This document shows, piece by piece, positions 1-8,605 of a stretch of 64,000 nucleotides of DNA; the first letter of the stretch is position 1; every line of letters starts with the position of its first letter. The notes beneath the pieces were generated by a model, which was given only the letters and a program-made list of their open reading frames with translations, had not been told where the DNA came from and did not search any database. The stretch comes from Dyadobacter sandarakinus (GTDB lineage Bacteria > Bacteroidota > Bacteroidia > Cytophagales > Spirosomataceae). The stretch lies in NCBI RefSeq assembly GCF_016894445.1, contig NZ_CP056775.1, positions 4,948,001-5,012,000 on the forward strand, written 5' to 3'. The position numbers were made by a program, and so were the translations under genes.

Positions 1-30
1 GTGTTTTGGGGTGGTTGTATTAAAAGTTTG

Positions 31-92
31 CCATGGTGGTCATTGGTGGTCATTTGTAGTCAGGTGTGGTCAGGTGTTGTTTGGAGTTGTCT
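31..92. repeat. Decamer-periodic intergenic repeat (first copy)
   Basis: About six successive 10-bp units resemble CAggtGTgGT. The GGT/AGT-CA core recurs every 10 bases (for example cattggtggt, catttgtagt, caggtgtggt, caggtgttgt). No reading frame explains it. A related array with the same 10-base spacing lies between rpsI and rpsB at 32249-32362. One unit per helical turn would place all cores on one face of the DNA. Function unknown. Confidence 0.7.
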
Positions 93-95
93 CAC

Positions 96-205
96 CTTTG
101 TCACCCTGAGCGCAGTCGAAGGGCAGGTGCGGCAACTATAAAGTACTTTCTTTCAAGCGCCTTGCTTCGACCGCCGTGCGGCCCGGCGCGTTCAGCACGA
201 CAAAG
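96..205. repeat. Imperfect inverted repeat, interspersed-repeat type
   Basis: The left arm starts at 96 (ctttgtcaccctgagcgc) and runs to gtcgaag at about 121. The right arm (163-205) ends in gttcagcacgacaaag and is the imperfect inverse. The CACCCTGAGCGCAGTCGAAGG word is, from memory, a common dispersed intergenic motif in Bacteroidota and other phyla. It is likely a non-coding, hairpin-forming dispersed repeat. The copy number in this genome cannot be seen here. Confidence 0.5.
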
Positions 206-236
206 CTGTTTGTAGAAAGAAAAATAGTATTTACAT

Positions 237-256
237 TTACATAATTAATTATGTAA
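237..256. promoter_or_regulatory. 20-bp perfect palindrome, candidate MarR operator
   Basis: TTACATAATTAATTATGTAA is perfectly self-complementary and ends six bases before the ATG of the MarR-GNAT gene. MarR dimers typically bind AT-rich palindromes of about 16-20 bp overlapping their own promoter. Position and symmetry suggest an autoregulatory operator. This is inferred; no second copy was noticed in the window. Confidence 0.6.
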
Positions 257-262
257 TTACCT

Positions 263-1216
263 ATGAAAATATTTAAGCGTACGGGCAAAATGGCGCTTGG
301 AAGCCGCCTACGGATGCTGACTGCAAAATTTACGGACGACGCAGCGGCGATTTATCGGCTTTACAACATTGATATGCAGCCGAAATGGTTTCCTGTGTTC
401 TATGTGTTGTCCGAGCGGGATGATGTGACGATTACGGAGATTGCGATGGAGATTGGGCATTCGCAGCCTTCGGTGAGCAAGATTGTGCGGGAAATGGCGG
501 CGAATGGTTTGGTGGTTGAGAACAAAGATTCAGCCGACGGGCGGCGGAATGTGGTGCAGCTTTCGGCCACCGGGAAAGAGATCATTGAGAAAATTCAGAA
601 TCAATACCAGGATGTGAATAATGCGGTGGAAGCGCTATCGGCGGAGGCGAACTATGATCTCTGGAAAGCAATTGAGGAGTGGGAGTTTTTGCTCGATCAA
701 AAATCGCTTTTCGAGCGGGTGCGTGAAACACGGAAGCGGCGGGAGAGCAGCTTTGTGGAAATTGTGCCTTATGAGGCGAAGTACCAGTCTGCTTTTCGTG
801 AGCTGAACGTAGCGTGGATTTCAAAATACTTCAAAATGGAGGGGGCTGATTACAAATCACTGGATTACCCGCAATCGTATATACTGGATCGTGGCGGCCA
901 AATCCTGGTTGCATTGTACCGCGGCGAGCCGGTGGGCGTTTGTGCATTAATTAAAATGGATGACCCGGAATATGATTTCGAGCTGGCTAAAATGGCTGTT
1001 TCGCCCAAAGCACAGGGGCAGAATATCGGCTGGCTGCTGGGCAATGCAGCCATTGAAAAAGCAAAGTCGCTGGACGCAAATGCACTTTATTTAGAAAGTA
1101 ATACGATTCTGAAACCTGCGATTAACTTGTATCATAAATTGGGATTCAGGAAAGTGACGGGTCGGCCAACACCTTATGAACGAGCCAATATTCAGATGGA
1201 GCTTCGGTTGCATTAG
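263..1216 (+). CDS. MarR-family regulator fused to GNAT acetyltransferase
   Basis: This 317-residue protein has two domains. Residues 1 to about 150 form a MarR winged helix, with the recognition region near residues 55-85 (TITEIAMEIGHSQPSVSKIV). Residues about 165-317 form a GNAT N-acetyltransferase with an acetyl-CoA loop near QGQNIGWLLGN and the ending typical of the fold (NLYHKLGFRKV). Fused MarR-GNAT proteins are a known bacterial architecture; their substrates are mostly unknown. The ATG at 263 directly follows the palindrome at 237-256, its likely operator. A NADAR gene follows after 24 bases and may be co-transcribed. The acetylated substrate cannot be named from sequence. Confidence 0.9.
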   Translation: MKIFKRTGKMALGSRLRMLTAKFTDDAAAIYRLYNIDMQPKWFPVFYVLSERDDVTITEIAMEIGHSQPSVSKIVREMAANGLVVENKDSADGRRNVVQLSATGKEIIEKIQNQYQDVNNAVEALSAEANYDLWKAIEEWEFLLDQKSLFERVRETRKRRESSFVEIVPYEAKYQSAFRELNVAWISKYFKMEGADYKSLDYPQSYILDRGGQILVALYRGEPVGVCALIKMDDPEYDFELAKMAVSPKAQGQNIGWLLGNAAIEKAKSLDANALYLESNTILKPAINLYHKLGFRKVTGRPTPYERANIQMELRLH

Positions 1217-1240
1217 GTTTAATCTTGAAAAAGGTACTTT

Positions 1241-1798
1241 ATGAAAAGCAAATACAACCTGAACTGGCTAATCCAGCAGGAAAGGAACGGAGCCGCATTG
1301 AAATACCTGCTCTTCTGGTCGCATATCCGGCGGCATGGTGAAGAAATTGGTAAATATTGTTTCAGTCAGTGGTTTGAGCTGCCTTTTGCAGTGGATGGCG
1401 TGACTTACCTTACGTCTGAGCATTGGATGATGGCAGCAAAAGCACAGTTGTTTGGCGACCTGAAAACGTACGAACAAATCATCCGGGCAGAAAAGCCGGG
1501 AGCTGCAAAGGAACTGGGACGACTTGTAATGCATTTCGATGAGAAAGTTTGGGAAAGGGAGCGGTTCCGGATTGTAGTCGAGGGAAATGTTCAAAAGTTC
1601 GGGCAAAATCCTGCCTATGCTGATTTTCTTGTAAAAACCGGAAACAGAATTCTCGTGGAAGCCAGTCCCCGCGATCCGGTATGGGGAATTGGGCTGGCCG
1701 AAGACGACGAAAATGCCCGTGATCCTGAACGTTGGCCCGGACTGAACCTGCTGGGATTTGCGCTGATGGAAGCCAGGGATATTTTGAGAAATCAGTGA
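1241..1798 (+). CDS. NADAR family protein (YbiA-like, DUF1768)
   Basis: This 185-residue protein spans the whole NADAR domain. Visible family signatures are the FWSH segment near residue 25, SQWFELPF, then YLTSEHWMMAAKAQLFGD at about 55-75, and a C-terminal RDPVWGIGL...WPGLNLLGFALM block. Characterised YbiA-type members are N-glycosidases that hydrolyse the C-N bond of early riboflavin intermediates to remove reactive by-products; other NADAR branches act on ADP-ribose derivatives. It lies 24 bases after the MarR-GNAT gene on the same strand, so a two-gene operon is likely. Which NADAR activity it has is not decided by the sequence. Confidence 0.88.
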   Translation: MKSKYNLNWLIQQERNGAALKYLLFWSHIRRHGEEIGKYCFSQWFELPFAVDGVTYLTSEHWMMAAKAQLFGDLKTYEQIIRAEKPGAAKELGRLVMHFDEKVWERERFRIVVEGNVQKFGQNPAYADFLVKTGNRILVEASPRDPVWGIGLAEDDENARDPERWPGLNLLGFALMEARDILRNQ

Positions 1799-1809
1799 GG
1801 GTTCTGAGC

Positions 1810-2148
1810 TCAGTGCGGTTTAGGAGGATACTGAAAAATCACCTCAAACCTTTCTTCAATATTCCGTTGGAAGTTCGCGGCAATCCTTGCCCAATCCAGC
1901 AAGTCTACAAGAATGGGAATGTTGCTTTCACGAATTTTGTCTTTTAATTCAAAGAAAACATCGGCGTCTAATTTTGACAAATCTTCGCTGCGAATAACCA
2001 GGTCCAGGTCGCTGCCATCATGCGCGGAGCCATTGACCCGGCTTCCATACGCCCAAACTTCTATCGGTACATTTACCGAGGCGAAAATTTCCTGTAATGC
2101 CTGAAAGTCTTTTGGTGGATGATCATAAAGTAATATTAATTTCTTATT
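1810..2148 (-). pseudogene. Nucleotidyltransferase-domain frame without canonical start
   Basis: An open frame of 112 codons carries a complete nucleotidyltransferase core: VWAYGSRVNG followed by SAHDGSDLDLVIR, the Gx13DxD metal-binding pattern of MNT/KNTase-like proteins, and then a second acidic strand, IPILVDLLDW. No ATG, GTG or TTG occurs in frame between the upstream stop (2149-2151) and the catalytic motif. An ATG at 2126 is in the neighbouring frame. One extra A in the four-base A-run (T-run 2110-2113 on the plus strand) would join it to this frame and give MIIHQKDFQALQEIF. It is therefore either a pseudogene, a sequence error, or a gene with a rare start. No HEPN partner is adjacent. 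Confidence 0.75.
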
Positions 2149-2299
2149 TCAGTATCTTATTTTACAATTGATGCAGTTGTAACATCTTGCAATCGTTATT
2201 AAAATCGGCCTGATTGACCAATTTAATTTCTGGACTTACCAGTTTGCATTTTTATGTAAAACATAGTTGCATGGTTAAGCTATTCTGTTCTAATATCTC

Positions 2300-3202
2300 T
2301 CAACGACATTGATACTCCCACTTCATTTGTATAGTATCCGAGCCCATAATGCGTATCGCGGAAATTGGATAGTTGGAATCATTGTATTGATAGACAATTT
2401 TATAAGGCACCCACCCTACCGGCCGTGGATTGGCTAAGTCGACAATATTTCCCAACTCGGAAAAATCCTCATTAAATGGCAGCAGATTCAATGCTTTCCA
2501 CTGAGCAGATCCCTTGGGACTTTTCTTACCATCATATTTGGTTATTGTATCAACATATTCAAACCGGATAATAGGTTCGTCAGCATAGTTCTCGACCTGA
2601 GAATTTATTTTTTTAGTGACGGTTAAATTTTGAACATCAACTAAATATTTGTTATTAGCAATGTGCTGAATTTCTTCCTTTATTGCCTTTTTATCCCAGA
2701 AGTTATTTTCTAAATTATATATTTCAAGAACGGATTCCATAAACTTTTCAAAGTTAGGATTGTAATATTTCTCAAGATGATGGATGCCTCCCGGAACCCA
2801 CGTACTTTGCATTAAATGGTTGTCAGCTGAATATTCAAAAAATATGTGATTGGTATTCAGCGGTACATCCCGGACATAGTCAATTCCTATTGATTTCAAA
2901 CGGTTTTGTGCATCATATGTAAATTTCGCATCCTTAAAAGTGAGATAGTTTGTTCTTTGTATCCGCCCTTTTGTATCGTATTCAATATCCACGTGATAAT
3001 TTGATTCTATCTTAATACTATCCAATAACGCTCTGGAATTATAAAAATAGTTTTCCTCATACCAGTCGTTCTCACGCCCAATAATATACGTTTTTACCAG
3101 GCAAGCTTCCGTACCTTGCGGCTCTGGTTCCTCGTTAATGTTGTTTTTGCAGGAAAAGAACAGGATAGATATGGTAATGCCAAGTAAAATTTTTAAGTGC
3201 AT
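2300..3202 (-). CDS. Lipoprotein with YD/RHS-like strands, function unknown
   Basis: This 300-residue protein begins with a lipoprotein signal ending in ILFFSC (Cys17), so it is expected to be membrane-anchored, on the outer-membrane side as is usual in Bacteroidota. The body contains the patterns YDTKGRIQRTNY and YDAQNRLKSIG, which resemble the YD-type beta strands seen in DUF4595-like and RHS-related lipoproteins. The C-terminal half is rich in tryptophan and tyrosine. The flanks are AT-rich and there is no operon partner. I do not recognise a specific family; it is a monocistronic surface lipoprotein. Confidence 0.75.
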   Translation of the reverse strand: MHLKILLGITISILFFSCKNNINEEPEPQGTEACLVKTYIIGRENDWYEENYFYNSRALLDSIKIESNYHVDIEYDTKGRIQRTNYLTFKDAKFTYDAQNRLKSIGIDYVRDVPLNTNHIFFEYSADNHLMQSTWVPGGIHHLEKYYNPNFEKFMESVLEIYNLENNFWDKKAIKEEIQHIANNKYLVDVQNLTVTKKINSQVENYADEPIIRFEYVDTITKYDGKKSPKGSAQWKALNLLPFNEDFSELGNIVDLANPRPVGWVPYKIVYQYNDSNYPISAIRIMGSDTIQMKWEYQCR

Positions 3203-3601
3203 TTGAGTCAGCCAGAGGATATGGGTTAATAAACATGTAAAGATAATTCGAAAAAAAAATCTTTTTCCTTAACATCTCTAAACCGGTGCGGATAACTGTT
3301 TAAACAATCTTTGAACCTGACTTTCAGTAAGCAACCAGCACTAACACGCACCTTCGTGATGCTAACTGCTTTCTAGACGTAATTGACGCCAACAAAGGTC
3401 GTCAAGGCATACTGCCGGGATGCAAAGGCGATTGCAATGATGAAATCACGTTGCTGGTGAAATTGCGAGATTCAGCAAATGAAAGTTTAATTGATTGTCG
3501 CAATCCACCCGCTTCAATGTCGTTTTCTCCGCCCGTGTGCTGGTAAAATCAGGGCTAGATTTGCATTGTCAAAACAGTGCAAACCTTTAAACAGCAACAT
3601 C
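3203..3601. other. 399-bp intergenic region
   Basis: This lies between the divergently oriented lipoprotein and reductase genes. The first part is AT-rich. The rest is more GC-rich and contains an open stretch of 72 codons (3331-3546, plus strand, no start codon near its beginning) that could be a decayed gene end but resembles no family I know. I see no convincing RNA gene or repeat. Promoters for both flanking genes must lie here. Confidence 0.5.
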
Positions 3602-4207
3602 ATGCGACGCATTATCATCAATGAGCATCTGAGTTTGGACGGTGTGATACAAGGCCCCGGCGGACCGGAGGAAGATACTACCGGCGGCTTTGAGCTGGGC
3701 GGATGGTCTCCGGAGTATGCGGATGAAATAACCGGACAGTCCATCATGGAAACCATTCATGAGCCTTATGACCTGCTTCTCGGTCGTTTTACGTACAAAA
3801 TATGGGACGAATACTGGCCTTTCCAGACTGGCTCGGTAGCGGAAAAGTTTAATAATATTACCAAATACGTAGCCACAAAAACGCTGCAGGAAACCAGCTG
3901 GGAAAATACTGTGCTACTGAATGGTGATGTGATTGAACAGGTGAAAGCCCTCAAAGCATCCGATGGAATGGATCTTCATCTCTGGGGCAGCGGCAACTTT
4001 GTTCAGGCACTACTGCAAAATGGCCTGATCGACCGGATGAATATCTGGCTTTACCCGGTGATTTTAGGAAAAGGAAAAAGGCTGTTTCTGGACGGGGCAG
4101 TGCCCGGCAGCTTCCGGGTTACCAGGCATGCGGTTACACCTACCGGCGTGGCGATCCTTTCGTATGAGGCAGATGGTAATATTAAAATCGGGCAGGCAAG
4201 TGCCTGA
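3602..4207 (+). CDS. Dihydrofolate reductase family protein (RibD C-terminal type)
   Basis: Starting at ATG 3602, this 201-residue protein shows the RibD-C/DHFR-like fold signatures: the N-terminal strand IINEHLSLDGVIQGPGG, a central LLGRFTYKIW motif, LHLWGSGNFVQALLQNGLID and LYPVILGKGKRLF. These match the YyaP/YwjB-like NAD(P)H-binding reductases, which are distinct from FolA. The frame extends upstream to 3491, but that extension (37 residues) has no similarity to the family and I exclude it. It converges with the DUF2306 gene, leaving 8 bases between stops. The substrate is unknown; such proteins are usually annotated as deaminase/reductase. Confidence 0.87.
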   Translation: MRRIIINEHLSLDGVIQGPGGPEEDTTGGFELGGWSPEYADEITGQSIMETIHEPYDLLLGRFTYKIWDEYWPFQTGSVAEKFNNITKYVATKTLQETSWENTVLLNGDVIEQVKALKASDGMDLHLWGSGNFVQALLQNGLIDRMNIWLYPVILGKGKRLFLDGAVPGSFRVTRHAVTPTGVAILSYEADGNIKIGQASA

Positions 4208-4215
4208 GCAGACAC

Positions 4216-5082
4216 TTATGCCTGGATGCCAGCCCACTTCAAAATGGCCGGTCCCCAATAGTAGAGCGTGAAATAATACGTGCCGACACCCAGAAAGCCC
4301 GTCGCACAAAGAAGCAATATAGAGGTAAAAATTTTTAATGAGGGCGCCGCGCGGAAAGTGCGGGCTCTGACCAGTGCTTCCACAACCAGCAGATTAGGAA
4401 TGTAAAAGAAAAAAGCCATGATCTGGTCAAACGGACCGCGAAAACCTTTGGCGTGCCCGAGACCATTGGTGAGCATGATCCAGAACCCGTAATCCATCCT
4501 GTACAACCATGATCCAATGGCCAGGGCATAAAGCCGGAGTGCCCAGAGCCGATGCGCTTCGGTATTTCTTTTTACGGCATGACGGTATGTCTGCACGGCG
4601 GAAAGTCCCATCAAAATACCGTACAAGCCAAATCCGATATTCATTACCGTGCCGCCGATGGTACCGGTAACTACAATGAAAATCAGGCCGCCGACTGATG
4701 CAAACAGGCAGGCCGTGATGTAAATGCGCCCGATCCACCGATGCGCAGCCGGAAACCGCAAACGAACCGAGTCAATCAGCTGGATGCTGCCTAAAATGAG
4801 AATGATGCCGCCTGCAGCAAAGTGCATACCGATCCCGGTAGTAGCAGTGGCTGCATTGGTTTGATAAAGTTTTGGCAACACACCATTCCACCGCTGCATA
4901 TCGCCCTGGTAAAGCGCAGCGGCATAAAAAGCCAGAATGTAAAGCCCGAATAAGCTGGCACTTGTCCATACAGTAACGGTCAGTATGCGGCTCGACCATT
5001 CCAGCATGCGAAAGCTCACCCTTTGCAGCATGGATTGCTGGGTGGATGCCGTAATGTTATCGCTTAGCATTTCGGTTTTCAT
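4216..5082 (-). CDS. DUF2306 integral membrane protein
   Basis: This 288-residue protein has about seven hydrophobic segments. The diagnostic centre is the HRWIGRIYITACLFASVGG segment followed by a histidine-bearing EAHRLWALRLYALAIGSWLYR segment. This arrangement of conserved histidines in a multi-pass membrane protein is typical of DUF2306, whose function is not known. A role in heme or electron transfer has been guessed but is not shown here. The start is ATG 5082. It is transcribed alone, convergent with the reductase at 3602-4207. Confidence 0.8.
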   Translation of the reverse strand: MKTEMLSDNITASTQQSMLQRVSFRMLEWSSRILTVTVWTSASLFGLYILAFYAAALYQGDMQRWNGVLPKLYQTNAATATTGIGMHFAAGGIILILGSIQLIDSVRLRFPAAHRWIGRIYITACLFASVGGLIFIVVTGTIGGTVMNIGFGLYGILMGLSAVQTYRHAVKRNTEAHRLWALRLYALAIGSWLYRMDYGFWIMLTNGLGHAKGFRGPFDQIMAFFFYIPNLLVVEALVRARTFRAAPSLKIFTSILLLCATGFLGVGTYYFTLYYWGPAILKWAGIQA

Positions 5083-5201
5083 AAAGGCAATTATTGAGTA
5101 AGTATTTTCAGAAAAAAATAAGGGTACTTCCGGTAAGTTTTTACCAAAAATAACCTCATTTTAAATCAATATCACACCACTTTTTACCCGTATTTAAATC
5201 A

Positions 5202-6146
5202 TTAATCCTGGTTTGAATCTGTGGTCGATCCGTGATTTGTGTCTGTAATCAGGGCTGGTTTCTTTTTTGAAAACAAACCGAGGATTTTGTTTTTTAAACC
5301 ACCAAAAAGAGTGACCAGTGCAAAAAGGATCAGCTTAATGTATTTGAGTGCAAATGCCAGGATACCCACCTTTGCAAGTACCTTACCAGCTACCAATCCA
5401 CCGATGGTATACGCCGCAACCTGGTCTACATCGGGATTGAAATCCTGGTACCGGCTGCCTTGTTTGAATTCGGCAATGTGAATAATATCGGGAATGTGTG
5501 TTTTTATATCTCCCAGTTGGCTTAATTCACCCACGGCATTCAAGCTGAGCACACCTTTGCGTCCGAGAATGCGCACATCATAATTCAGCGTAGTGTCGGC
5601 AGCCTGACCAAACCGCATTGATTTTGCCCAATGCAGAATATTATTTTGTTTATCGTAAAAAGGTTTTGCAGCCCAGCCCGTCATGTGAACCGGCTCGTAG
5701 CCAGCCTCGGTCCGGGCTGTATTTTCCTCCTCCTCACTGGCCTGCATTTCCTCCATCATTTCGTCATAATCAATGTCTTCTGCATCTTCATCCTTGACAA
5801 ATCCCGAATTTTCATAGCTGACAACAAAGGCCCAGGCTGCGGGATCTGCAATGGAATAGTCGTCCTTCACGATCATTCCCAGTACATCGTCGCGGCGCGG
5901 ATTTCCCCAATAATCAAAGATGACATATTCGGCATCGGGCCTGGTCATAAACTTATAGCCGGCAGGCACACGAAGCTTTACATCGGTATTCACATCAACT
6001 TGCCCGGTCTGATACCGGATCGCTTTATCGCGGTCAAGTATCTTCTGGAATTGCGCTGATTCTTCGGCGGATAATGAATCGGTATGCTGTGAAAAAGAAG
6101 GCAGGCTGAAAGCCAGGACACAGAAGAGCAGTAAAAACTTTTTCAT
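5202..6146 (-). CDS. DUF2167 membrane protein
   Basis: This 314-residue protein starts with a cleavable signal peptide (residues 1-19, ending PSFSQ). A periplasmic DUF2167 domain follows, with the hallmark VIFDYWGNPRRDDVLGMIV and MTGWAAKPFYDKQNNILHWAK segments. There is an acidic linker (DEDAEDIDYDEMMEEMQ) near residues 125-140, and one or two membrane helices near residues 250-290 (GGLVAGKVLAKVGILAFALK). DUF2167 proteins are membrane proteins of unknown role, scattered in Bacteroidota and Proteobacteria. Monocistronic. Confidence 0.85.
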   Translation of the reverse strand: MKKFLLLFCVLAFSLPSFSQHTDSLSAEESAQFQKILDRDKAIRYQTGQVDVNTDVKLRVPAGYKFMTRPDAEYVIFDYWGNPRRDDVLGMIVKDDYSIADPAAWAFVVSYENSGFVKDEDAEDIDYDEMMEEMQASEEEENTARTEAGYEPVHMTGWAAKPFYDKQNNILHWAKSMRFGQAADTTLNYDVRILGRKGVLSLNAVGELSQLGDIKTHIPDIIHIAEFKQGSRYQDFNPDVDQVAAYTIGGLVAGKVLAKVGILAFALKYIKLILFALVTLFGGLKNKILGLFSKKKPALITDTNHGSTTDSNQD

Positions 6147-6337
6147 TGAATAGATTTGGGGGAGGTTAAATTTCTATCCAAATTACAAACATTGTCACTC
6201 TGTGTTGACAGTTGAATTCAAGCTGACAGGAGTATTTATTTAACGGTAAAAAGTATAAAGTCCTGAAACATTCAACTGTCCTGCTACGCAAATTTCATCC
6301 CGAAACATTTCCTGAACGATCATTCACATCCGGTATT

Positions 6338-8563
6338 ATGAAGTACTTTACCCGACGATCCGTCCTGTTGCTGTTATCCATTTGTTTGAGCTGGAATGCG
6401 GATGCCCAGCAATTACTGGGTTTTCACTCCGAATCGGCCCGGAAACAATTAAGTCTCGAAGCTGCATTTGACAAACAATTACAGGCAAAAAACCTGAATG
6501 AATGGATGAAGCTGATGACCGCCTATCCCCACCAGGTCGGTTCGGCTTACGGTTTAAAGAATGCATTATTTATCAAAGACAAACTCGCATCCTGGGGATT
6601 CGAGGCTAAGATCGATACGGTACAAGTGCTTTTTCCCACACCCAAAGTCCGTATTGTTGAACTGACGGAACCTACCAAATTCAAAGCTGCTTTACTCGAA
6701 AAGTCATTCAGGGAAGACGCTACTTCCTCCCAGACCAAAGACGTGCTGCCGCCCTACCACGCCTACTCTGCCAGGGGCGATGTGACAGCTGAGCTGGTTT
6801 TTGTGAACTATGGAATTCCCGCGGATTATGACGAACTCGAAAAGCTCGGCATTGATGTAAAAGGGAAGATTGTGATTGCCAAATACGGTAACTCGTGGCG
6901 TGGCATCAAACCAAAAGTAGCTTACGAAAAAGGTGCGATCGGCTGCATTATTTATTCCGACCCGAAAGAAGACGGGTACTTCCAGGGCGATGTTTATCCG
7001 AAAGGTCCCTACAAAAATGAAACAGGTGCGCAGCGCGGTTCGGTCGTGGATCTGCCCCAGGCGCCAGGTGACCCGCTGAGCAATGGTTTTTATGCCGCGG
7101 GCGACAAAAAGCGGCTGACGGTGGAGGAAGCTCCGGCCATGATGAAAATTCCGGTTCTGCCGGTTTCCTATGCCGATGCCCTGCCGCTGCTCAAAGCATT
7201 GGGTGGCCAGGTGGCGCCTGCCAGCTGGCGCGGTGCATTGCCAATCACTTACCACATCGGCCCGGGTCCCGCGAAAGTGCATCTCAAACTTGATTTCAAT
7301 TTCGATATCGTGCCCTGCTACAATGTGATCGGCACGATCAGGGGCAGCGACTTCCCCGATCAATGGATTTTGCGCGGCAATCACCATGATGCCTGGGTTT
7401 TTGGTGCAGCCGACCCGGTGAGCGGCGCCGTAGCGGAAATGGAAGAGGCGAGGGCGATCGGCGAGCTGCTGAAAACGGGCTGGAAGCCAAAGAGGAGCAT
7501 TGTGTATTGCTTCTGGGACGGAGAGGAGCCGGGCTTGCTGGGATCGACCGAGTGGGTGGAAAAGTATGAAAGCGATTTGAAAGAAAAGGCGGTGGTTTAT
7601 GTCAATTCCGATGGAAACGGACGTGGGTACCTGGGGGCTGCGGGCTCACATACGCTGGAAAAATTTATCAATCAGGTCGGGCGCGACGTCATGGACCCGG
7701 AAAAAGGCACGAGCGTGCTGGAAAGATTGCGTTCAAAAATGATTGTGGAAGGTAAAGCTGAGGCGCGCTCCCGGGCCGACCTCCGCATTGGTGCACTGGG
7801 TTCCGGTTCAGACTATACGCCGTTCATTCAGCACCTCGGTATTGCTTCGCTCAACCTGGGTTTTGGGGGCGAAGATGAGGGCGGTGACTACCACACGATC
7901 TTTGATTCCTACGATGATTTCGTCCGGTTTAAAGACGCTGACTTTGCCTATGGGATTGCACTGTCAAAAACTGCCGGCCGCACCATCCTGCGCTTTGCCA
8001 ATGCAGATATCCTGCCTTTCGAATTCGGCAATTTTTCCAATACCGTAAATGGGTATGCAACCGAAGTGAAAAAGCTGCTCGAAACCACCCGTACTTCGGC
8101 GGAGGAGCATAACAGATTGCTGTCAGAGGGCCGCTTTGAAGCCGTAGCCGATCCGAAAGAGGCCAGGCAAATGATCAAACCCATGCCGGTTGCTCCTTAT
8201 CTGAATTTTGCGCCCCTTGAAAATGCATTGATCGGGTTACAGGAAAGTGCAGATGCCTACACCAGAGCAATTGCTGATCCGGGCAATATTTCAGCGGGTA
8301 CAATCGCGCAGGTGAATCAAATCATTTATAAAACCGAAAGATTTCTAATCAATGAAAAAGGTTTGCCCAAACGTCCGTGGTATCGTCATCAGATTTACGC
8401 GCCCGGCTTTTATACGGGTTATGGCGTAAAAACATTGCCAATGATCCGCGAGGCAATTGAACAAAAGAACTGGCGTGAAGCCGAAGAAGGAATTATGCGG
8501 GTTTCGGAAGTTTTGCAGCAGTTCAGTGCTGAGATAAACAAAGCAATTGTACTTTTGAAGTAA
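6338..8563 (+). CDS. Secreted M28 metallopeptidase, glutamate carboxypeptidase II-like
   Basis: This 741-residue secreted protein has a signal peptide (ending NADAQQ), a PA domain inserted near residues 135-310, an M28 zinc peptidase domain, and a C-terminal transferrin-receptor-like dimerisation domain from about residue 590. Predicted zinc ligands by alignment to the family are His349 in GNHHDAWVFG, Asp359 in ADPVSG, Glu397 in DGEEPGLLGS (Glu396 as base), Asp425 in NSDGNG and His519 in DYHTIFDSY. All are present, so it should be active. Family members remove C-terminal acidic residues or dipeptides; a role in peptide scavenging is inferred. Confidence 0.92.
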   Translation: MKYFTRRSVLLLLSICLSWNADAQQLLGFHSESARKQLSLEAAFDKQLQAKNLNEWMKLMTAYPHQVGSAYGLKNALFIKDKLASWGFEAKIDTVQVLFPTPKVRIVELTEPTKFKAALLEKSFREDATSSQTKDVLPPYHAYSARGDVTAELVFVNYGIPADYDELEKLGIDVKGKIVIAKYGNSWRGIKPKVAYEKGAIGCIIYSDPKEDGYFQGDVYPKGPYKNETGAQRGSVVDLPQAPGDPLSNGFYAAGDKKRLTVEEAPAMMKIPVLPVSYADALPLLKALGGQVAPASWRGALPITYHIGPGPAKVHLKLDFNFDIVPCYNVIGTIRGSDFPDQWILRGNHHDAWVFGAADPVSGAVAEMEEARAIGELLKTGWKPKRSIVYCFWDGEEPGLLGSTEWVEKYESDLKEKAVVYVNSDGNGRGYLGAAGSHTLEKFINQVGRDVMDPEKGTSVLERLRSKMIVEGKAEARSRADLRIGALGSGSDYTPFIQHLGIASLNLGFGGEDEGGDYHTIFDSYDDFVRFKDADFAYGIALSKTAGRTILRFANADILPFEFGNFSNTVNGYATEVKKLLETTRTSAEEHNRLLSEGRFEAVADPKEARQMIKPMPVAPYLNFAPLENALIGLQESADAYTRAIADPGNISAGTIAQVNQIIYKTERFLINEKGLPKRPWYRHQIYAPGFYTGYGVKTLPMIREAIEQKNWREAEEGIMRVSEVLQQFSAEINKAIVLLK

Positions 8564-8605
8564 TACTATTTATACAAACCACAACTCAAACGAAACGCTT
8601 AACAA

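Noticed and set aside
1810-2300. HEPN-MNT toxin-antitoxin pair
   Set aside because: The nucleotidyltransferase frame is present, but no HEPN-domain gene occurs on either side, so a pair cannot be claimed.
3331-3546. 72-codon open stretch on the plus strand upstream of the DHFR-like gene
   Set aside because: No start codon near its beginning, no family resemblance, and it overlaps the promoter region of a real gene. It may be a decayed fragment but cannot be supported as a gene.
6704-7387. 227-codon minus-strand frame inside the M28 peptidase
   Set aside because: Antisense to conserved PA and peptidase domains, with no motif of its own.
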